A DNA stretch of 64,000 nt from Candidatus Methylomirabilis sp. (GCF_028716865.1 NZ_JAQUOY010000002.1:94483-158482); one strand, 5' to 3'; positions 50,174-58,828 are shown, counted from the stretch's first letter. Numbers and translations: made by a program. Notes: generated from the sequence alone by a model not told the origin.

Positions 50174-51502
50174 TCACAGTCGTGCCTCCTGTTTCCCGAG
50201 CGCGCGCAGGGCTGCCGAGACGACAAAGAGAGAGCCGGTGACGACAACGGCATCCTCCGGATCGGTCACTGCCTTGGCCAGGGCGATCGCCTCGGCCACG
50301 TCTTCCAGGATCTCGATCTTCGGACAGAAGCGTTCGGCCTCCGGCAGACGATGCGGATCAGCGGCGCGCTCGCTCTCCGGACGCGTGAGGACGACCCGCT
50401 TGGCCAGCGGCCCCAACTCTCGCAGCATCGCGATCCAGTTCTTATCCTGAAGTACGCCGAACACCAGAGTCACGCGACCGGCAAACCGCTGTTCCTCGAG
50501 AAAGGCCCGCAGCGCGATCGCGCCCGCCGGGTTGTGGGCGCCATCCAGGATCACAAGGGGCCGGCCGGGAAAAAGCTGGAGACGGCCAGACCATTGTGTC
50601 CGGCGTAATCCTTTGCGAATCGAATTCTCCGAAATGGTTGCGCCGACAGTCCGAAGAAGTCGAATCGCTGCAAGGGCAGCGACCGCATTGATCACCTGAT
50701 GCCGGCCGAGCAGACTGATGTCGAGGGTTTCGGTGGGCCGCCCTTTTTCGCCGACGCTGAATTGCTGACCGGAGAGATCTGACTGGTGAACCCGCCAGTC
50801 GTATGCACTCCGGACATCGAAAAGTGTTACGCCACACTTTTGACATGCGTCGGTGATGACGGCCAGTGCCTCGGGGGCATCAACGGCAGTGACGACCCGC
50901 GTTCCTTCTTTGATGATCCCTGCCTTCTCTGCGGCGATCGCACCGAGTGTCTGTCCAAGATACTCTTCATGCTCCAAGGCGATATTAGTGATCACCGCCA
51001 CTTGGGCGTCGATGACGTTGGTGGCATCGAACCGGCCTCCCATTCCGACCTCCACCACCGCGTAGTCCACCTGGCTGCGAACGAAGTGCATGAAGGCAAG
51101 GACCGTTGCGACCTCAAAGAAGGTGGGGTGGGCAACAGGGTTGGGAGTTGGGGGTTGGAGGTTAGGGATTGGGAAGAGATCGGCGATGACATGTCGAAGT
51201 TCATCGGTGAGGGCGGCGACGTCGGTCTCCGCGATGGCCAGACCGTCTACCTGGATCCGCTCCGTAAACTCCAGGAGATGCGGCGAGGTGTAGAGCCCGA
51301 CCCGATAACCGGCAGCTTTCAGGATCGACGCGAGAAAGGCGGCAGTGGACCCTTTACCGTTAGTCCCGCCGACCAGGATAGACGGAAACTGACGGTGCGG
51401 ATTGCCAACTGCTTCAAGAAGCCGTTGGATATTCTCGAGACCCAGCTTTACACCGTAACGCTGGAGCCCGTAAAGATAGGCAATTGCCTGGGAATAGGTC
51501 AT
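50174..51502 (-). CDS. folC: Folylpolyglutamate synthase / dihydrofolate synthase
   Basis: 442 residues. Mur-ligase-like ATP loop VGGTNGKGSTAAFLAS, TSPHLLEFTERIQ, VGMGGRFDATNVI and LDGAHNPAGAIALRAFL. Adds glutamate to dihydropteroate/folates. An extra Pro-rich segment (FPIPNLQPPTPNPVAHP) near residue 112 is encoded by the G/T-rich repeat at 51136-51176. Complete otherwise. Complements pabB/pabC upstream in folate supply. Confidence 0.94.
   Translation of the reverse strand: MTYSQAIAYLYGLQRYGVKLGLENIQRLLEAVGNPHRQFPSILVGGTNGKGSTAAFLASILKAAGYRVGLYTSPHLLEFTERIQVDGLAIAETDVAALTDELRHVIADLFPIPNLQPPTPNPVAHPTFFEVATVLAFMHFVRSQVDYAVVEVGMGGRFDATNVIDAQVAVITNIALEHEEYLGQTLGAIAAEKAGIIKEGTRVVTAVDAPEALAVITDACQKCGVTLFDVRSAYDWRVHQSDLSGQQFSVGEKGRPTETLDISLLGRHQVINAVAALAAIRLLRTVGATISENSIRKGLRRTQWSGRLQLFPGRPLVILDGAHNPAGAIALRAFLEEQRFAGRVTLVFGVLQDKNWIAMLRELGPLAKRVVLTRPESERAADPHRLPEAERFCPKIEILEDVAEAIALAKAVTDPEDAVVVTGSLFVVSAALRALGKQEARL
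51136..51176. repeat. G/T-rich repeat insertion inside folC
   Basis: gttgggagttgggggttgga and gttagggattgggaa are reiterated ggttggg/gttaggg units. On the minus strand they encode PNLQPPTPNP. Style matches the carA insertion. Confidence 0.65.
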
Positions 51503-51537
51503 GCGGCCACCTACGCTGAATGGTTCCCTTCAGTGGC

Positions 51538-52020
51538 CTACCAAAGCGGGGAGTCCGGATAGCGCCGAGCCAGCCAGCGGTCACATCCAAAGGAGCGACC
51601 AGCCCGCGTGAGGAAGACTACCACCAGCCCGGCCATAAACGCCTGGTCCGAAGTAGTGGCCGGCGACCCGCCCCCCTTGGCCAAATAGAAGTTGAGTGTC
51701 ATCAAGATCCCCACGAGTGCAGCCGGGCGCGTCAAGAGCCCAAGCAGGAGCGCCAGGCCGCCCAGGATCATCCCCCAGGTGACCAACCAGGCAAAGAGCT
51801 GATAATGGGGAATCGCCACACCGGTCAGGAACGGCTTATACCAGCCAAACGCCCCGGTGGTCTTGGTCGTAAGCCACTTCTCCAGCGCGTCTGAACCGGT
51901 AAAACCGCCGGTTAACTTTCCGAGGCCATCTTGGAAGAAGTAGTAGCCGAAAAAGATGCGCAGGAGCGCGACCTGCCAGAGCTTTGTTTCTGTCTGCCAG
52001 TTGCCCTTCGGCTTGGTCAC
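51538..52020 (-). CDS. DoxX-family membrane protein
   Basis: 160 residues, four predicted helices: ALLRIFFGYYFFQDGLGKL, YQLFAWLVTWGMILGGLALLLGLL, LVGILMTLNFYLA and MAGLVVVFLTRAG. The RIxxGxxFxxxGxxKL start is typical of DoxX/TQO-small-subunit relatives. Role unclear; such proteins are tied to redox and quinone chemistry. Neighbours are a small unknown gene and a peroxiredoxin, fitting an oxidative-stress context. Confidence 0.8.
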   Translation of the reverse strand: MTKPKGNWQTETKLWQVALLRIFFGYYFFQDGLGKLTGGFTGSDALEKWLTTKTTGAFGWYKPFLTGVAIPHYQLFAWLVTWGMILGGLALLLGLLTRPAALVGILMTLNFYLAKGGGSPATTSDQAFMAGLVVVFLTRAGRSFGCDRWLARRYPDSPLW

Positions 52021-52029
52021 CGATGCTCC

Positions 52030-52287
52030 CTATGCGCTCCCACGCTGCAGCTTCTCAACCTCGAAGACCCTAATACTATCCTCCTCACGGATTGAGAGGA
52101 GTTTCAGGCCGACGCCGGCCAGTAACGATTCGAAGATCGCGGTCGCAAACTGGAATCGCTCGGCGTCAAACGCGAATTCCACTCGCTCGCCAGGCTGAAG
52201 CTCCTCGGCATGGAATCGAAAGATACCCTTTAAGTAGGTAATGATATCCGCGCTACACGTGGGAGCCCGGACAACAATGCGCTGCAT
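52030..52287 (-). CDS. Small protein, function unknown
   Basis: 85 residues: VVRAPTCSADIITYLKGIFR, then FAFDAERFQFATAIFESLLAG and VGLKLLSIREEDSIRVFEVE. Mixed alpha/beta, cytoplasmic, no motif. Possibly co-transcribed with DoxX 9 bp away and the peroxiredoxin gene. Not recognised. Confidence 0.55.
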   Translation of the reverse strand: MQRIVVRAPTCSADIITYLKGIFRFHAEELQPGERVEFAFDAERFQFATAIFESLLAGVGLKLLSIREEDSIRVFEVEKLQRGSA

Positions 52288-52327
52288 CGACCTGTCCTCG
52301 ACTACGATTGGGGATCAGAGGCTCACG

Positions 52328-52936
52328 CTAGAGCTTTTTCCGCATCAGGTACCAGCGATCGGCGCCTGCCTTGGCGCGCTTGTCGGCCTCATCGATCGTT
52401 TGCGGCGGCGGAATGATCACATCCTGGCCAGGCTGCCAGTCGACCGGGCAGGCAACCCCGTACTTGTCGACGGTCTGGAGCGCCTTCAGGCTCCGCAGGA
52501 TCTCGTCGATGTTTCGTCCGAATGGGATCGGATAGTACATGGCGAAACGGACGATCCCCTCGGGGTCGATGAAGAAGACGCCGCGGACGGTGAGGCCGAC
52601 CTCAGGGTTGATCAGGTCGTAGAGGTTGGCTACGACCTTCTCGGGGTCGGCGACCACCGGGAAGTCGATCTTGACCTTGGCCGACTCTTCCATGTGGCGG
52701 AGCCACTCGATATGCGAGTAGATGCTATCCACGCTCAGGCCGATCACCTCGCACCCGAGGTCCTTGAATTCCTTGTGTCGCTTGGCAAACTGGATGAACT
52801 CCGTCGTACAGACCGGCGTAAAGTCTGCGGGGTGAGCAAAGAGTAGGACCCACTTGCCGCGGAACTGCGACAGGGTGATGGGACCCTTTGTGGTATTGGC
52901 AGTGAAATCCGGTGCCTTCGATCCGATCTTGACCAT
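52328..52936 (-). CDS. Peroxiredoxin (Prx6/1-Cys-type)
   Basis: 202 residues. Peroxidatic Cys in HPADFTPVCTTEFIQFAKRH; IGLSVDSIYSHIEWL and the C-terminal region VDKYGVACPVDWQPGQDVII of the long Prx6/archaeal group, whose extra Cys can act in resolving. Detoxifies peroxides in the cytoplasm. AAAGGAGG precedes ATG 52936. Confidence 0.93.
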   Translation of the reverse strand: MVKIGSKAPDFTANTTKGPITLSQFRGKWVLLFAHPADFTPVCTTEFIQFAKRHKEFKDLGCEVIGLSVDSIYSHIEWLRHMEESAKVKIDFPVVADPEKVVANLYDLINPEVGLTVRGVFFIDPEGIVRFAMYYPIPFGRNIDEILRSLKALQTVDKYGVACPVDWQPGQDVIIPPPQTIDEADKRAKAGADRWYLMRKKL

Positions 52937-53105
52937 GGTGACCTCCTTTCAGACTGAGTTCATAGCATCGTCGGTATCGAGTCTTGCGTCCCTCGCTCCA
53001 AACGGCCCAACTATCGTACACTCGGAATGTTGGTTCAACACTATTGTAATCGATAGTTCGCCGCGCGCGAACAACGATTTTTTCGCTATGCGGATTAATC
53101 TGTAC

Positions 53106-53756
53106 TCACTCTTCCGGTCGTCCGCTCAGTTTCTTCAGGATCTTTGAGATATAAACCACGAGCGCACAGCCGATTGGAAAAAGGCACTCGTTGGCGGTGC
53201 GGGAGACGAGCACGGGTACCGGCGGCGTCTGGGGCGCGGCCTGGACGAAGAGCGCCACCATCGTGCCCCCGAACACGACGCCCACAGCGAGCCCCGTCGC
53301 GAGGTGCGCCGACAATCCTCCCCACGGCTTTTTCGCGACCCAGTCGAGCATGAGGCCGAAACTGCCATACTGGAATCCCTTGAGAATGGCGATCAGAATG
53401 AGCGATGGGCCGGGGCCGGCGTCTGCCGCGACCGCGAGCGCCTCCTTCGCGCCGTCGTGCAGCGAGCGCGCAACCATGAACGCGAGGGGCGCAGCGAACA
53501 GGCCCGCAAGTCCCATCACCGGCCCCCGCGCCTTCTTCACCGTAGCGCCGATGGCCAGGCCCACGCACACGATGGTCGACCAGGACACCTTCTGGACGAG
53601 ATCAGCCAGGACCGGGTTCGCGCCCTTCAGCGTCCCAAAGCCGGCCGCGAGCGCGACGAGAACGGCTTCCATCGTGAGGCCCAGCAGCACCGCCAGCCAT
53701 CCCACGTACAGAAGCGCCTTCAAGGCGTTGAAGGACTTCTCCGTTTCTACTCCCAT
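53106..53756 (-). CDS. Polytopic membrane protein, function unknown
   Basis: 216 residues, about six hydrophobic helices (e.g. LLYVGWLAVLLGLTMEAVLVAL, STIVCVGLAIGAT, MGLAGLFAAPLAFMVA, HLATGLAVGVVFGGTMVALF), ending near ECLFPIGCALVVYISKILKK. Gly/Ala-rich. No family recognised. It borders the accessory region on its upstream side. Confidence 0.65.
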   Translation of the reverse strand: MGVETEKSFNALKALLYVGWLAVLLGLTMEAVLVALAAGFGTLKGANPVLADLVQKVSWSTIVCVGLAIGATVKKARGPVMGLAGLFAAPLAFMVARSLHDGAKEALAVAADAGPGPSLILIAILKGFQYGSFGLMLDWVAKKPWGGLSAHLATGLAVGVVFGGTMVALFVQAAPQTPPVPVLVSRTANECLFPIGCALVVYISKILKKLSGRPEE

Positions 53757-54328
53757 CTTTATGATCTCGCCGCCTCAGCTTGTCGTTCAGCTCATCGATC
53801 CAGCGGTATTGGAACTCCTTGTAGGTAATTAACGGCTGGTCCTTTCGGCCTTCTGGGTCTGCTCGACTCGCGCGATGAGTCGGAGCGCATGGGGCATAAA
53901 AGAGAGCAGGGCAGGAAGGCCTTCTCGGCTCTCCCGTCTAGGACGGAACAGGCAACGGGCAGGCGTTCGACCGATGCCGTCCTGCTCCCGCGGTGCCGAG
54001 GGTACGGGGCGTATAAAAGCCTGTCAAGGAGAAAGTGGGTGACGGCGGGAGGAGGCAACCGGCCGTTAGGCATGTGGACTTAGAGGTGGCGCAGAGTGAG
54101 ACTCACCACATCGTTAGAGAGGCTGTACTACCAAGATGCCAGGAGTGAGTTATCCGTTGAGAGGAAGGTGCCAGCTTGCTGAGGAGAGGGCTAGACAGTG
54201 CACATTACGGGGGTGTAATCTGCATCACACTCGGTAGTCAGACGCGGTTGCCCGTACGCAACGCCAACTTACACTCTGGCGCCTCGCGCGCGGCTCCCAG
54301 GGGCATCAAGATGCTCACTTTGACCGGT
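53757..54328. other. Gene-poor stretch
   Basis: No convincing gene in six frames; short frames here lack ribosome-binding sites and conserved-looking motifs. GTTAGGC at 54065-54071 is a possible isolated recombination-core-like heptamer, but I find no partner arms. Probably eroded DNA next to the attC-like site. Confidence 0.5.
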
Positions 54329-54385
54329 GCTGAACGACGAGTTGAGCCGCCGAGGTACGAGGTCGGCTCGAACGGCTTGTTGGGC
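54329..54385 (-). other. attC: attC-like recombination site (57 bp)
   Basis: On the minus strand it begins GCCCAAC (R'') and ends GTTCAGC (R', one mismatch to GTTRRRY). Inner arms GTTCGAGCCG (+ 54364-54373) and CGGCTCAAC (+ 54341-54349) pair fully except for one extra base, the extrahelical base typical of attC sites. Length and spacing match short class-1-type attC sites. It lies 125 bp past the stop of the minus-strand gene at 54510, the expected place in a gene cassette. Confidence 0.75.
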
Positions 54386-54509
54386 AGACATGCCAAGCCG
54401 AGTTTTGGCATTTCAGCAACGTGAGTCCTGGGCCGCCAGCCGCACCGCATCCCGCTATGGCTGTTCCTGAGCCATAACCGTTCTCCAAAAGCCTTATGAC
54501 TCAATGACT

Positions 54510-55280
54510 CTACTGCACGCCCTTGCTATTCAAGTTTACAATCCAATTCACGATCCGTTCATCCGGAGAGCCGTATTCTGGTTCGTTCCTGACTGTCCGG
54601 GTTTGTGGAGGGTCTTTGCTGATAATTGACGCTTTTCCAATCGCGACCTTATCGGGCCAAGCTGCGACATAGATATCTAGATACTGTCTATATGCTGGCT
54701 GTTTTGAGATCGAATAAGTTCCCACCTGTTCCGATCTCTCAGCCATCACCAGAAAAACCGTTACCGGCCGGCTCGAAGAGCCTGCTCTGAGGTGTGCGGG
54801 TAACAGACCGTGAGCCGAGCTTATCGAATCTGACCTCATGTCCCAGATCAAGGCTTTGCCCTCCCTAACTATCGAGGGCTTATTCTCTATCGTCCTGGAG
54901 ATTCCGACTAAAGGCTTTACGTCGTTCACAATTCCTCGCAGGCTATTCAATTCTATTCTGTCCTGTCGTTCCCATTGGCCTAAGTCACCATTTTTGAGTA
55001 CTGCCAGTCCCGAAATGAAGAAGGTTCCGAAGCCTGCTATTACCACGAGAATGGGAATAATGGAGAGTACTTTTGCAATTCTTCCAACAAGCCCCTGTTT
55101 TTCCGCCAAGGCTACGAGGCCAAACGCCACAGGAATTGCGATAAGACCAGCATAAATTGTATTCCGGCCAAACTCAGTCGAATACCTTGCCACGAGTATC
55201 ATTAGAAAGGAGAATAGTCCACCTATTCCTGCCAGGATCAAAACCCGACCGAGGCGCACTTTTCTGTCATTACTCGTCAT
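54510..55280 (-). CDS. Cassette-like gene: membrane-anchored protein of unknown function
   Basis: 256 residues. Three N-terminal helices (residues 13-33 ILAGIGGLFSFLMILVARY, 40-59, 68-94 PILVVIAGFGTFFISGLAV), then about 160 soluble residues with WERQDRIELNSLRGIVNDV, VTVFLVMAERSEQVGTYSI and YLDIYVAAWPDKVAIGKASI. Three sampled 60-base lines are 42-52% GC, against about 58% in glmU. Single gene between two attC-like sites, so probably an integron cassette cargo. No family recognised. Confidence 0.75.
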   Translation of the reverse strand: MTSNDRKVRLGRVLILAGIGGLFSFLMILVARYSTEFGRNTIYAGLIAIPVAFGLVALAEKQGLVGRIAKVLSIIPILVVIAGFGTFFISGLAVLKNGDLGQWERQDRIELNSLRGIVNDVKPLVGISRTIENKPSIVREGKALIWDMRSDSISSAHGLLPAHLRAGSSSRPVTVFLVMAERSEQVGTYSISKQPAYRQYLDIYVAAWPDKVAIGKASIISKDPPQTRTVRNEPEYGSPDERIVNWIVNLNSKGVQ

Positions 55281-55355
55281 CTGCCCAGGCTCCCATTATT
55301 AGAAAACCACCCCAATCAGGTCCCTTTCTTATTGTGTTTCATGCCACCCGTTAGC

Positions 55356-55425
55356 GCCCAACTATTAAGTGAGCCGCTTTACAAGCCGACAGAGGCCGAC
55401 GGCCTATCTCCCAAGTCGGCTCTAC
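55356..55425 (-). other. Second, incomplete attC-like site
   Basis: Minus strand ends with a perfect core GTTGGGC (+ 55356-55362). Inside are arms AGCCGAC / GTCGGCT (+ 55415-55421 and 55384-55390) and an inner hairpin AGGCCG/CGGCCT. I find no matching RYYYAAC at the far end, so the outer left arm looks degraded. It lies just upstream of the cassette-like gene, where the preceding recombination site should be. Confidence 0.45.
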
Positions 55426-55541
55426 TTCTCAACGGGGAATTTATTCGTAATATCCTACACTTAGCCCTATCGGTCAAGACTATTCTGGCTGACAAACGCT
55501 GTCAGTAGCGGCGGTCTATCCCCCGAACAATTGGCGGCCTA

Positions 55542-55688
55542 TCTTGGCACCCTATAGCCGATCAGCCGGGCTATTGTCCCCCGTTCGCTCCGGTTCAACA
55601 CGTAGGCATAGATCATCGTCATGCTGACATCCCGACAGTCAAGCCACTTCCAGACGGCGCAGATATCATAGTCCTCTTCAGGGCGTTT
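55542..55688 (-). pseudogene. intI: Remnant of an integron-type tyrosine recombinase (C-terminus)
   Basis: A 49-codon open stretch, bounded by TGA (55689-55691) and TAG (55539-55541), reads EEDYDICAVWKWLDCRDVSM, then TMIYAYVLNRSERG. IntI/XerC proteins have GYDIRTVQxLLGHxDVSTTMIYTHVLNRG-like text here: YDI, V, L, DVS, TMIY with the nucleophile Tyr and VLNR all match, while the LGH His is changed to Cys. The rest of the gene is not recognisable, so it is decayed. Same strand as the cassette-like gene. Confidence 0.7.
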
Positions 55689-56087
55689 TCATCTTCGCGT
55701 GCGCATGGAACAATGAGCCATATTGAAGGCTGCGCCGGCGGGGGCGGCAGTGTAGGTTACAACCACAAATCTGCACCGGCATCGGCGCGCTTGGCGGATT
55801 TCAATCGGAATAGGTGGCCGATTTCATCGGAATACGCACCTCCGCCGTGGAGCGAGTAACGGAAGCGCAGGAGGTGATCTCGCGCGCGATCGATGGACGG
55901 TGAAGTGGTACCAAGCAATCGGAATTCTGGGGATTTCGGACGTCTGCGAAGCGTTTATTCGACTGATTCCACAGATCAATCCGAAATGCGTATGGAGTGT
56001 TTTTCAACAAGTCAATTCGGATAGCCGATATGTTGATCGTGCTGGGGAACCATTGCGCCTGGAGGCTTGCCCGAGCCTGTGAGCTGG
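55689..56087. other. Gene-poor stretch with an IS-end-like motif
   Basis: No convincing gene. At 55801-55836 the text atcggaataggtggccgatt followed by catcggaatacg repeats ATCGGAATA twice around GTGGCCGAT; such multiple short repeats occur at ends of some IS21-family elements. No transposase frame is found, so a remnant is only possible. Confidence 0.35.
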
Positions 56088-56954
56088 TCAGAACATCCCA
56101 TTCAGCCGACGCAGCCATCGGAAGAGCCACGCCATTGTGAGCAACAGGCTCAGCAGCGCAACCGTCATTTGCGCTGGGGGATAATCATAATGGTTCGCGA
56201 GTACGAACGCGGTCGCGCCGGTCATGAGGGCAACGAGTGGGGCGACAAGGAACATGGGGCGAACCTCGCGGCAGAGATTCTTTGCAACAAGGGCGGGAAG
56301 CACCAGGCACCCAAACGTATACAACATCCCGGCGGATCGGATAGATAACCCCACGGCGAGACCAAGCAAAGTGGAGATGACCGCTGCCCAGCGAATGATG
56401 TTCATGCCCACTGCCGCGGCCATGGCAGGGTCCATGAGGAAGAGCAGGGTGCGCCGATGTGTGGCCGAGAGGAATATAGCGGTCAAACCGGCGAGCAGGC
56501 CGAAGATCCAGACGTCGACTCTCGTGGCTCCGATGATGCTCGAGGCGAGCAGCCGATGGATCTCCTCCAGTCCGTGCGGGCTGTGGGAGACGATGAGGAT
56601 GGAGAGGCTGGCTGACACAAGGAATACCCATCCTGTGATCGCTTCATGACTCTCTTTCGACTCCTCGCCTCCGCGCGTGGTGATCAGAGCCGCGATGACG
56701 GAGAACGTCACGGCCATGGTGGAGAGAAATCCGTCCGAGCGGAACCAGGGGAGGGTAGCCGGAGCTGCCCACGCCCCGATCCACATCGCGAGAGCAATGC
56801 CAAGGGTTGATGCCTGAGAAATCGCCGCGCCGATGAAGATCTGGTCGCGGGCCACTGCAAGCACACCGACCAGCGAGAGCAACAGGGCGATCGACAAGCC
56901 GACGAGGTACGTGTTCTGAAACAGAGGCCATGATGAGAGGAACTCCTCGATCAC
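56088..56954 (-). CDS. znuB: Metal ABC transporter permease (ZnuB/MntB-like)
   Basis: 288 residues, ABC-3 family with about eight helices. Starts near FLSSWPLFQNTYLVGLSIAL; typical IGAAISQASTLGIALAMW, then MNIIRWAAVISTLLGLAVGL and AGMLYTFGCLVLPALVAKNL. Its GTG/ATG overlaps the ATPase gene by 4 bp. Imports zinc or manganese with the ATPase and the binding protein. Confidence 0.88.
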   Translation of the reverse strand: MIEEFLSSWPLFQNTYLVGLSIALLLSLVGVLAVARDQIFIGAAISQASTLGIALAMWIGAWAAPATLPWFRSDGFLSTMAVTFSVIAALITTRGGEESKESHEAITGWVFLVSASLSILIVSHSPHGLEEIHRLLASSIIGATRVDVWIFGLLAGLTAIFLSATHRRTLLFLMDPAMAAAVGMNIIRWAAVISTLLGLAVGLSIRSAGMLYTFGCLVLPALVAKNLCREVRPMFLVAPLVALMTGATAFVLANHYDYPPAQMTVALLSLLLTMAWLFRWLRRLNGMF

Positions 56955-57724
56955 GGATGTTCTCCCGGGGGATAGACATGGACACCGACAGCGCCCGATG
57001 GATCGCGGGTCACCTCCACGCCCACCCCGTACACCCGATCGAGGGCGGCCCGGTTGAGCATCTGCTCACGCGGTCCTGACTCGACGCGGCCCAAACGGAA
57101 GAGAGCCAGGTGCGTGGCGTATCGCGCGGCAATGGCGATATCATGGGTGACGAAGAAGAGGGTCAGATGTTCCTCCCGGTTCAGGTCGGCGAGCAATCGC
57201 AGGAACGAGTCTTCCGTCGAGAGGTCAAGGCCATTGGTCGGTTCATCGAGGATCAGCAGGCCAGGCCGTCGCACGAGGGCTCGAGCCACTAGCGCCCGTT
57301 GTCGCTGTCCGCCGGACAGGGACCAGTAATCGCGTCCCGCCATCCCCTCCAGATCGACCTTGTGGAGCGCCCACTCGAGGCGCTCCGCTTCCTCTTTTTT
57401 CGTGCTGAGTCGAATGCCCACGAGCCCCAGTATGACAAATTCCCGGACCGTGGTCGGGAGGGCCGGATTCAGATCACATCGCTGCGGGACAAAACCGATC
57501 CCCTCCCGACGCGCCAGGTCCGGGTGGAGCCATATTTGTCCAGCTCGGGGTCGAACGATCCCCAGCATCGCGCGAATCAGCGTGGTCTTTCCGGAGCCGT
57601 TCGGTCCGATGAAGAACCAGAACTCCCCCTTTTGGCACTCAAGGGTAACACCCTCGAGCACACTCCGACGCGCGTAGCCGACAGTCAGCCCTGTCGTCTT
57701 CAGGATGATGTCAGTGTTCTCCAT
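56951..57724 (-). CDS. znuC: Metal ABC transporter ATP-binding protein (ZnuC-like)
   Basis: 257 residues. Walker A IGPNGSGKTTLIRAMLG; RREGIGFVPQRCDLNPALP; signature LSGGQRQRALVARALV; Walker B LLILDEPTNGLDL; switch His in FVTHDIAIAARY. The RCDLNP Q-loop area is typical of ZnuC/MntA. Couples ATP hydrolysis to the ZnuB-like permease. Confidence 0.9.
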   Translation of the reverse strand: MENTDIILKTTGLTVGYARRSVLEGVTLECQKGEFWFFIGPNGSGKTTLIRAMLGIVRPRAGQIWLHPDLARREGIGFVPQRCDLNPALPTTVREFVILGLVGIRLSTKKEEAERLEWALHKVDLEGMAGRDYWSLSGGQRQRALVARALVRRPGLLILDEPTNGLDLSTEDSFLRLLADLNREEHLTLFFVTHDIAIAARYATHLALFRLGRVESGPREQMLNRAALDRVYGVGVEVTRDPSGAVGVHVYPPGEHP

Positions 57725-57746
57725 GTTCCTTCAGTACAGGCCGTAC

Positions 57747-58814
57747 CTATGAGCCTTCCAACGCTGCGGCCATCTCTTTAATATTATAGTCAATCATGGC
57801 GAGGTAGTGGTCAGTCCCATCGCGCGCCCCGACCTGGTGGGCCAGATTCACGATCCTTGCGCCGGTCTGTTGCGAGATGAATCGGGCATGACGAGGGTCA
57901 TAGTAGCTCACCGTCAGGACCGCCCCGACCCGTCCTGCCCGCATGAGATCCACCAGCGTCCCCAACTGCTTGGTCGTTGGAGGGATTCCTGGTTTCGGCT
58001 CCATGAACCCGATGACCGCGATCCCAAACCGGCGAGCGAAGTAGGGCCATAAATTGTGATCAGCTACGACCTTGGTTCCGAAGTGAGGAAGCATCCTCCC
58101 CAGCCAGCCCTGTAGGAGTGATGCCTCTCCCTGGCCCTTCAGGAAGGGGGCAAGCTTGCCGTGCTCGTAGAGCAGGGCAAGCTTTTCGACGTCGTACTTC
58201 TTAGCGAGCTTCTCGCCCACCAACGCTGTACCCAGTTTCAGACTGAAAGAGATATAGCGATCCTCAAAGTATGGCTTTCTGTCCGGTCGCAGTTCAACCA
58301 GCTTGTCGCGGATCAGCCGCGCCACGTTAAGGCCATTTAACGGATCAAGCAGATAGTGTGGGTTTCCCAGGGGGTGAACATCACCCATCGAACGGTCCAC
58401 CGGCCCGGTGGGGACTTCCAGACGCATGATGGCCCTGGAGGCGTCGATGTAGCCGCGTCCGCCCGGCAAGACCGCCCCGTTCCTGGCGTTCTGCAAGAGG
58501 ACCGGGGCCCAACCGATCTCCAGGTCCATCCCGACCTGGAGATAGAGATCGCACTGACTCAGCGTCTTGATGAAGCTGGGCTTGGCCTCGATGAAATGCG
58601 CGTCTTCTGTCCCCTTGGCGAAGACCGTGACCGAGACCTGGTCCCCTCCCACCTCGCGGGCGAGACTGCCCAGATCAGGCACGGTGGCGCAGACGGCAAT
58701 CGGCTTGGCGCCCTCCTGGGCAAAGGCGCCTGTACTCACCAGGCTGAAGGACCCCAATACGCAAGCCACAACGCCCCACACAGACAGTCTTTGCAGTAGT
58801 CTCAGCATACGCAA
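57747..58814 (-). CDS. znuA: Metal ABC transporter substrate-binding protein (ZnuA-like, cluster 9)
   Basis: 355 residues with a signal peptide (VVACVLGSFSLVSTGAFA). Candidate metal ligands: His in TEDAHFIEAKPSF, His in HPLGNPHYLLDP and His in ADHNLWPYFARRFG, matching the three-His site of the family. The His-rich loop of E. coli ZnuA is missing. Zinc is favoured over manganese by the pattern but not proven. 22 bp before the ATPase gene. Confidence 0.88.
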   Translation of the reverse strand: MRMLRLLQRLSVWGVVACVLGSFSLVSTGAFAQEGAKPIAVCATVPDLGSLAREVGGDQVSVTVFAKGTEDAHFIEAKPSFIKTLSQCDLYLQVGMDLEIGWAPVLLQNARNGAVLPGGRGYIDASRAIMRLEVPTGPVDRSMGDVHPLGNPHYLLDPLNGLNVARLIRDKLVELRPDRKPYFEDRYISFSLKLGTALVGEKLAKKYDVEKLALLYEHGKLAPFLKGQGEASLLQGWLGRMLPHFGTKVVADHNLWPYFARRFGIAVIGFMEPKPGIPPTTKQLGTLVDLMRAGRVGAVLTVSYYDPRHARFISQQTGARIVNLAHQVGARDGTDHYLAMIDYNIKEMAAALEGS

Positions 58815-58828
58815 TCCCCTTGGCGTCG

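Noticed and set aside
50150..50190. tRNA-like tract (ggtcgaactggtgacc)
   Set aside because: No acceptor or anticodon stem can be formed; no tRNA gene was found in the window.
54238..54504. Minus-strand frame of 88 codons over the attC-like site
   Set aside because: It reads straight through the recombination site, has no ribosome-binding site and its text (NKPFEPTSYLGGSTRR) is what attC-type sequence gives when translated.
55801..56130. 109-codon minus-strand frame
   Set aside because: Crosses the IS-end-like repeats and shows no domain or ribosome-binding site.
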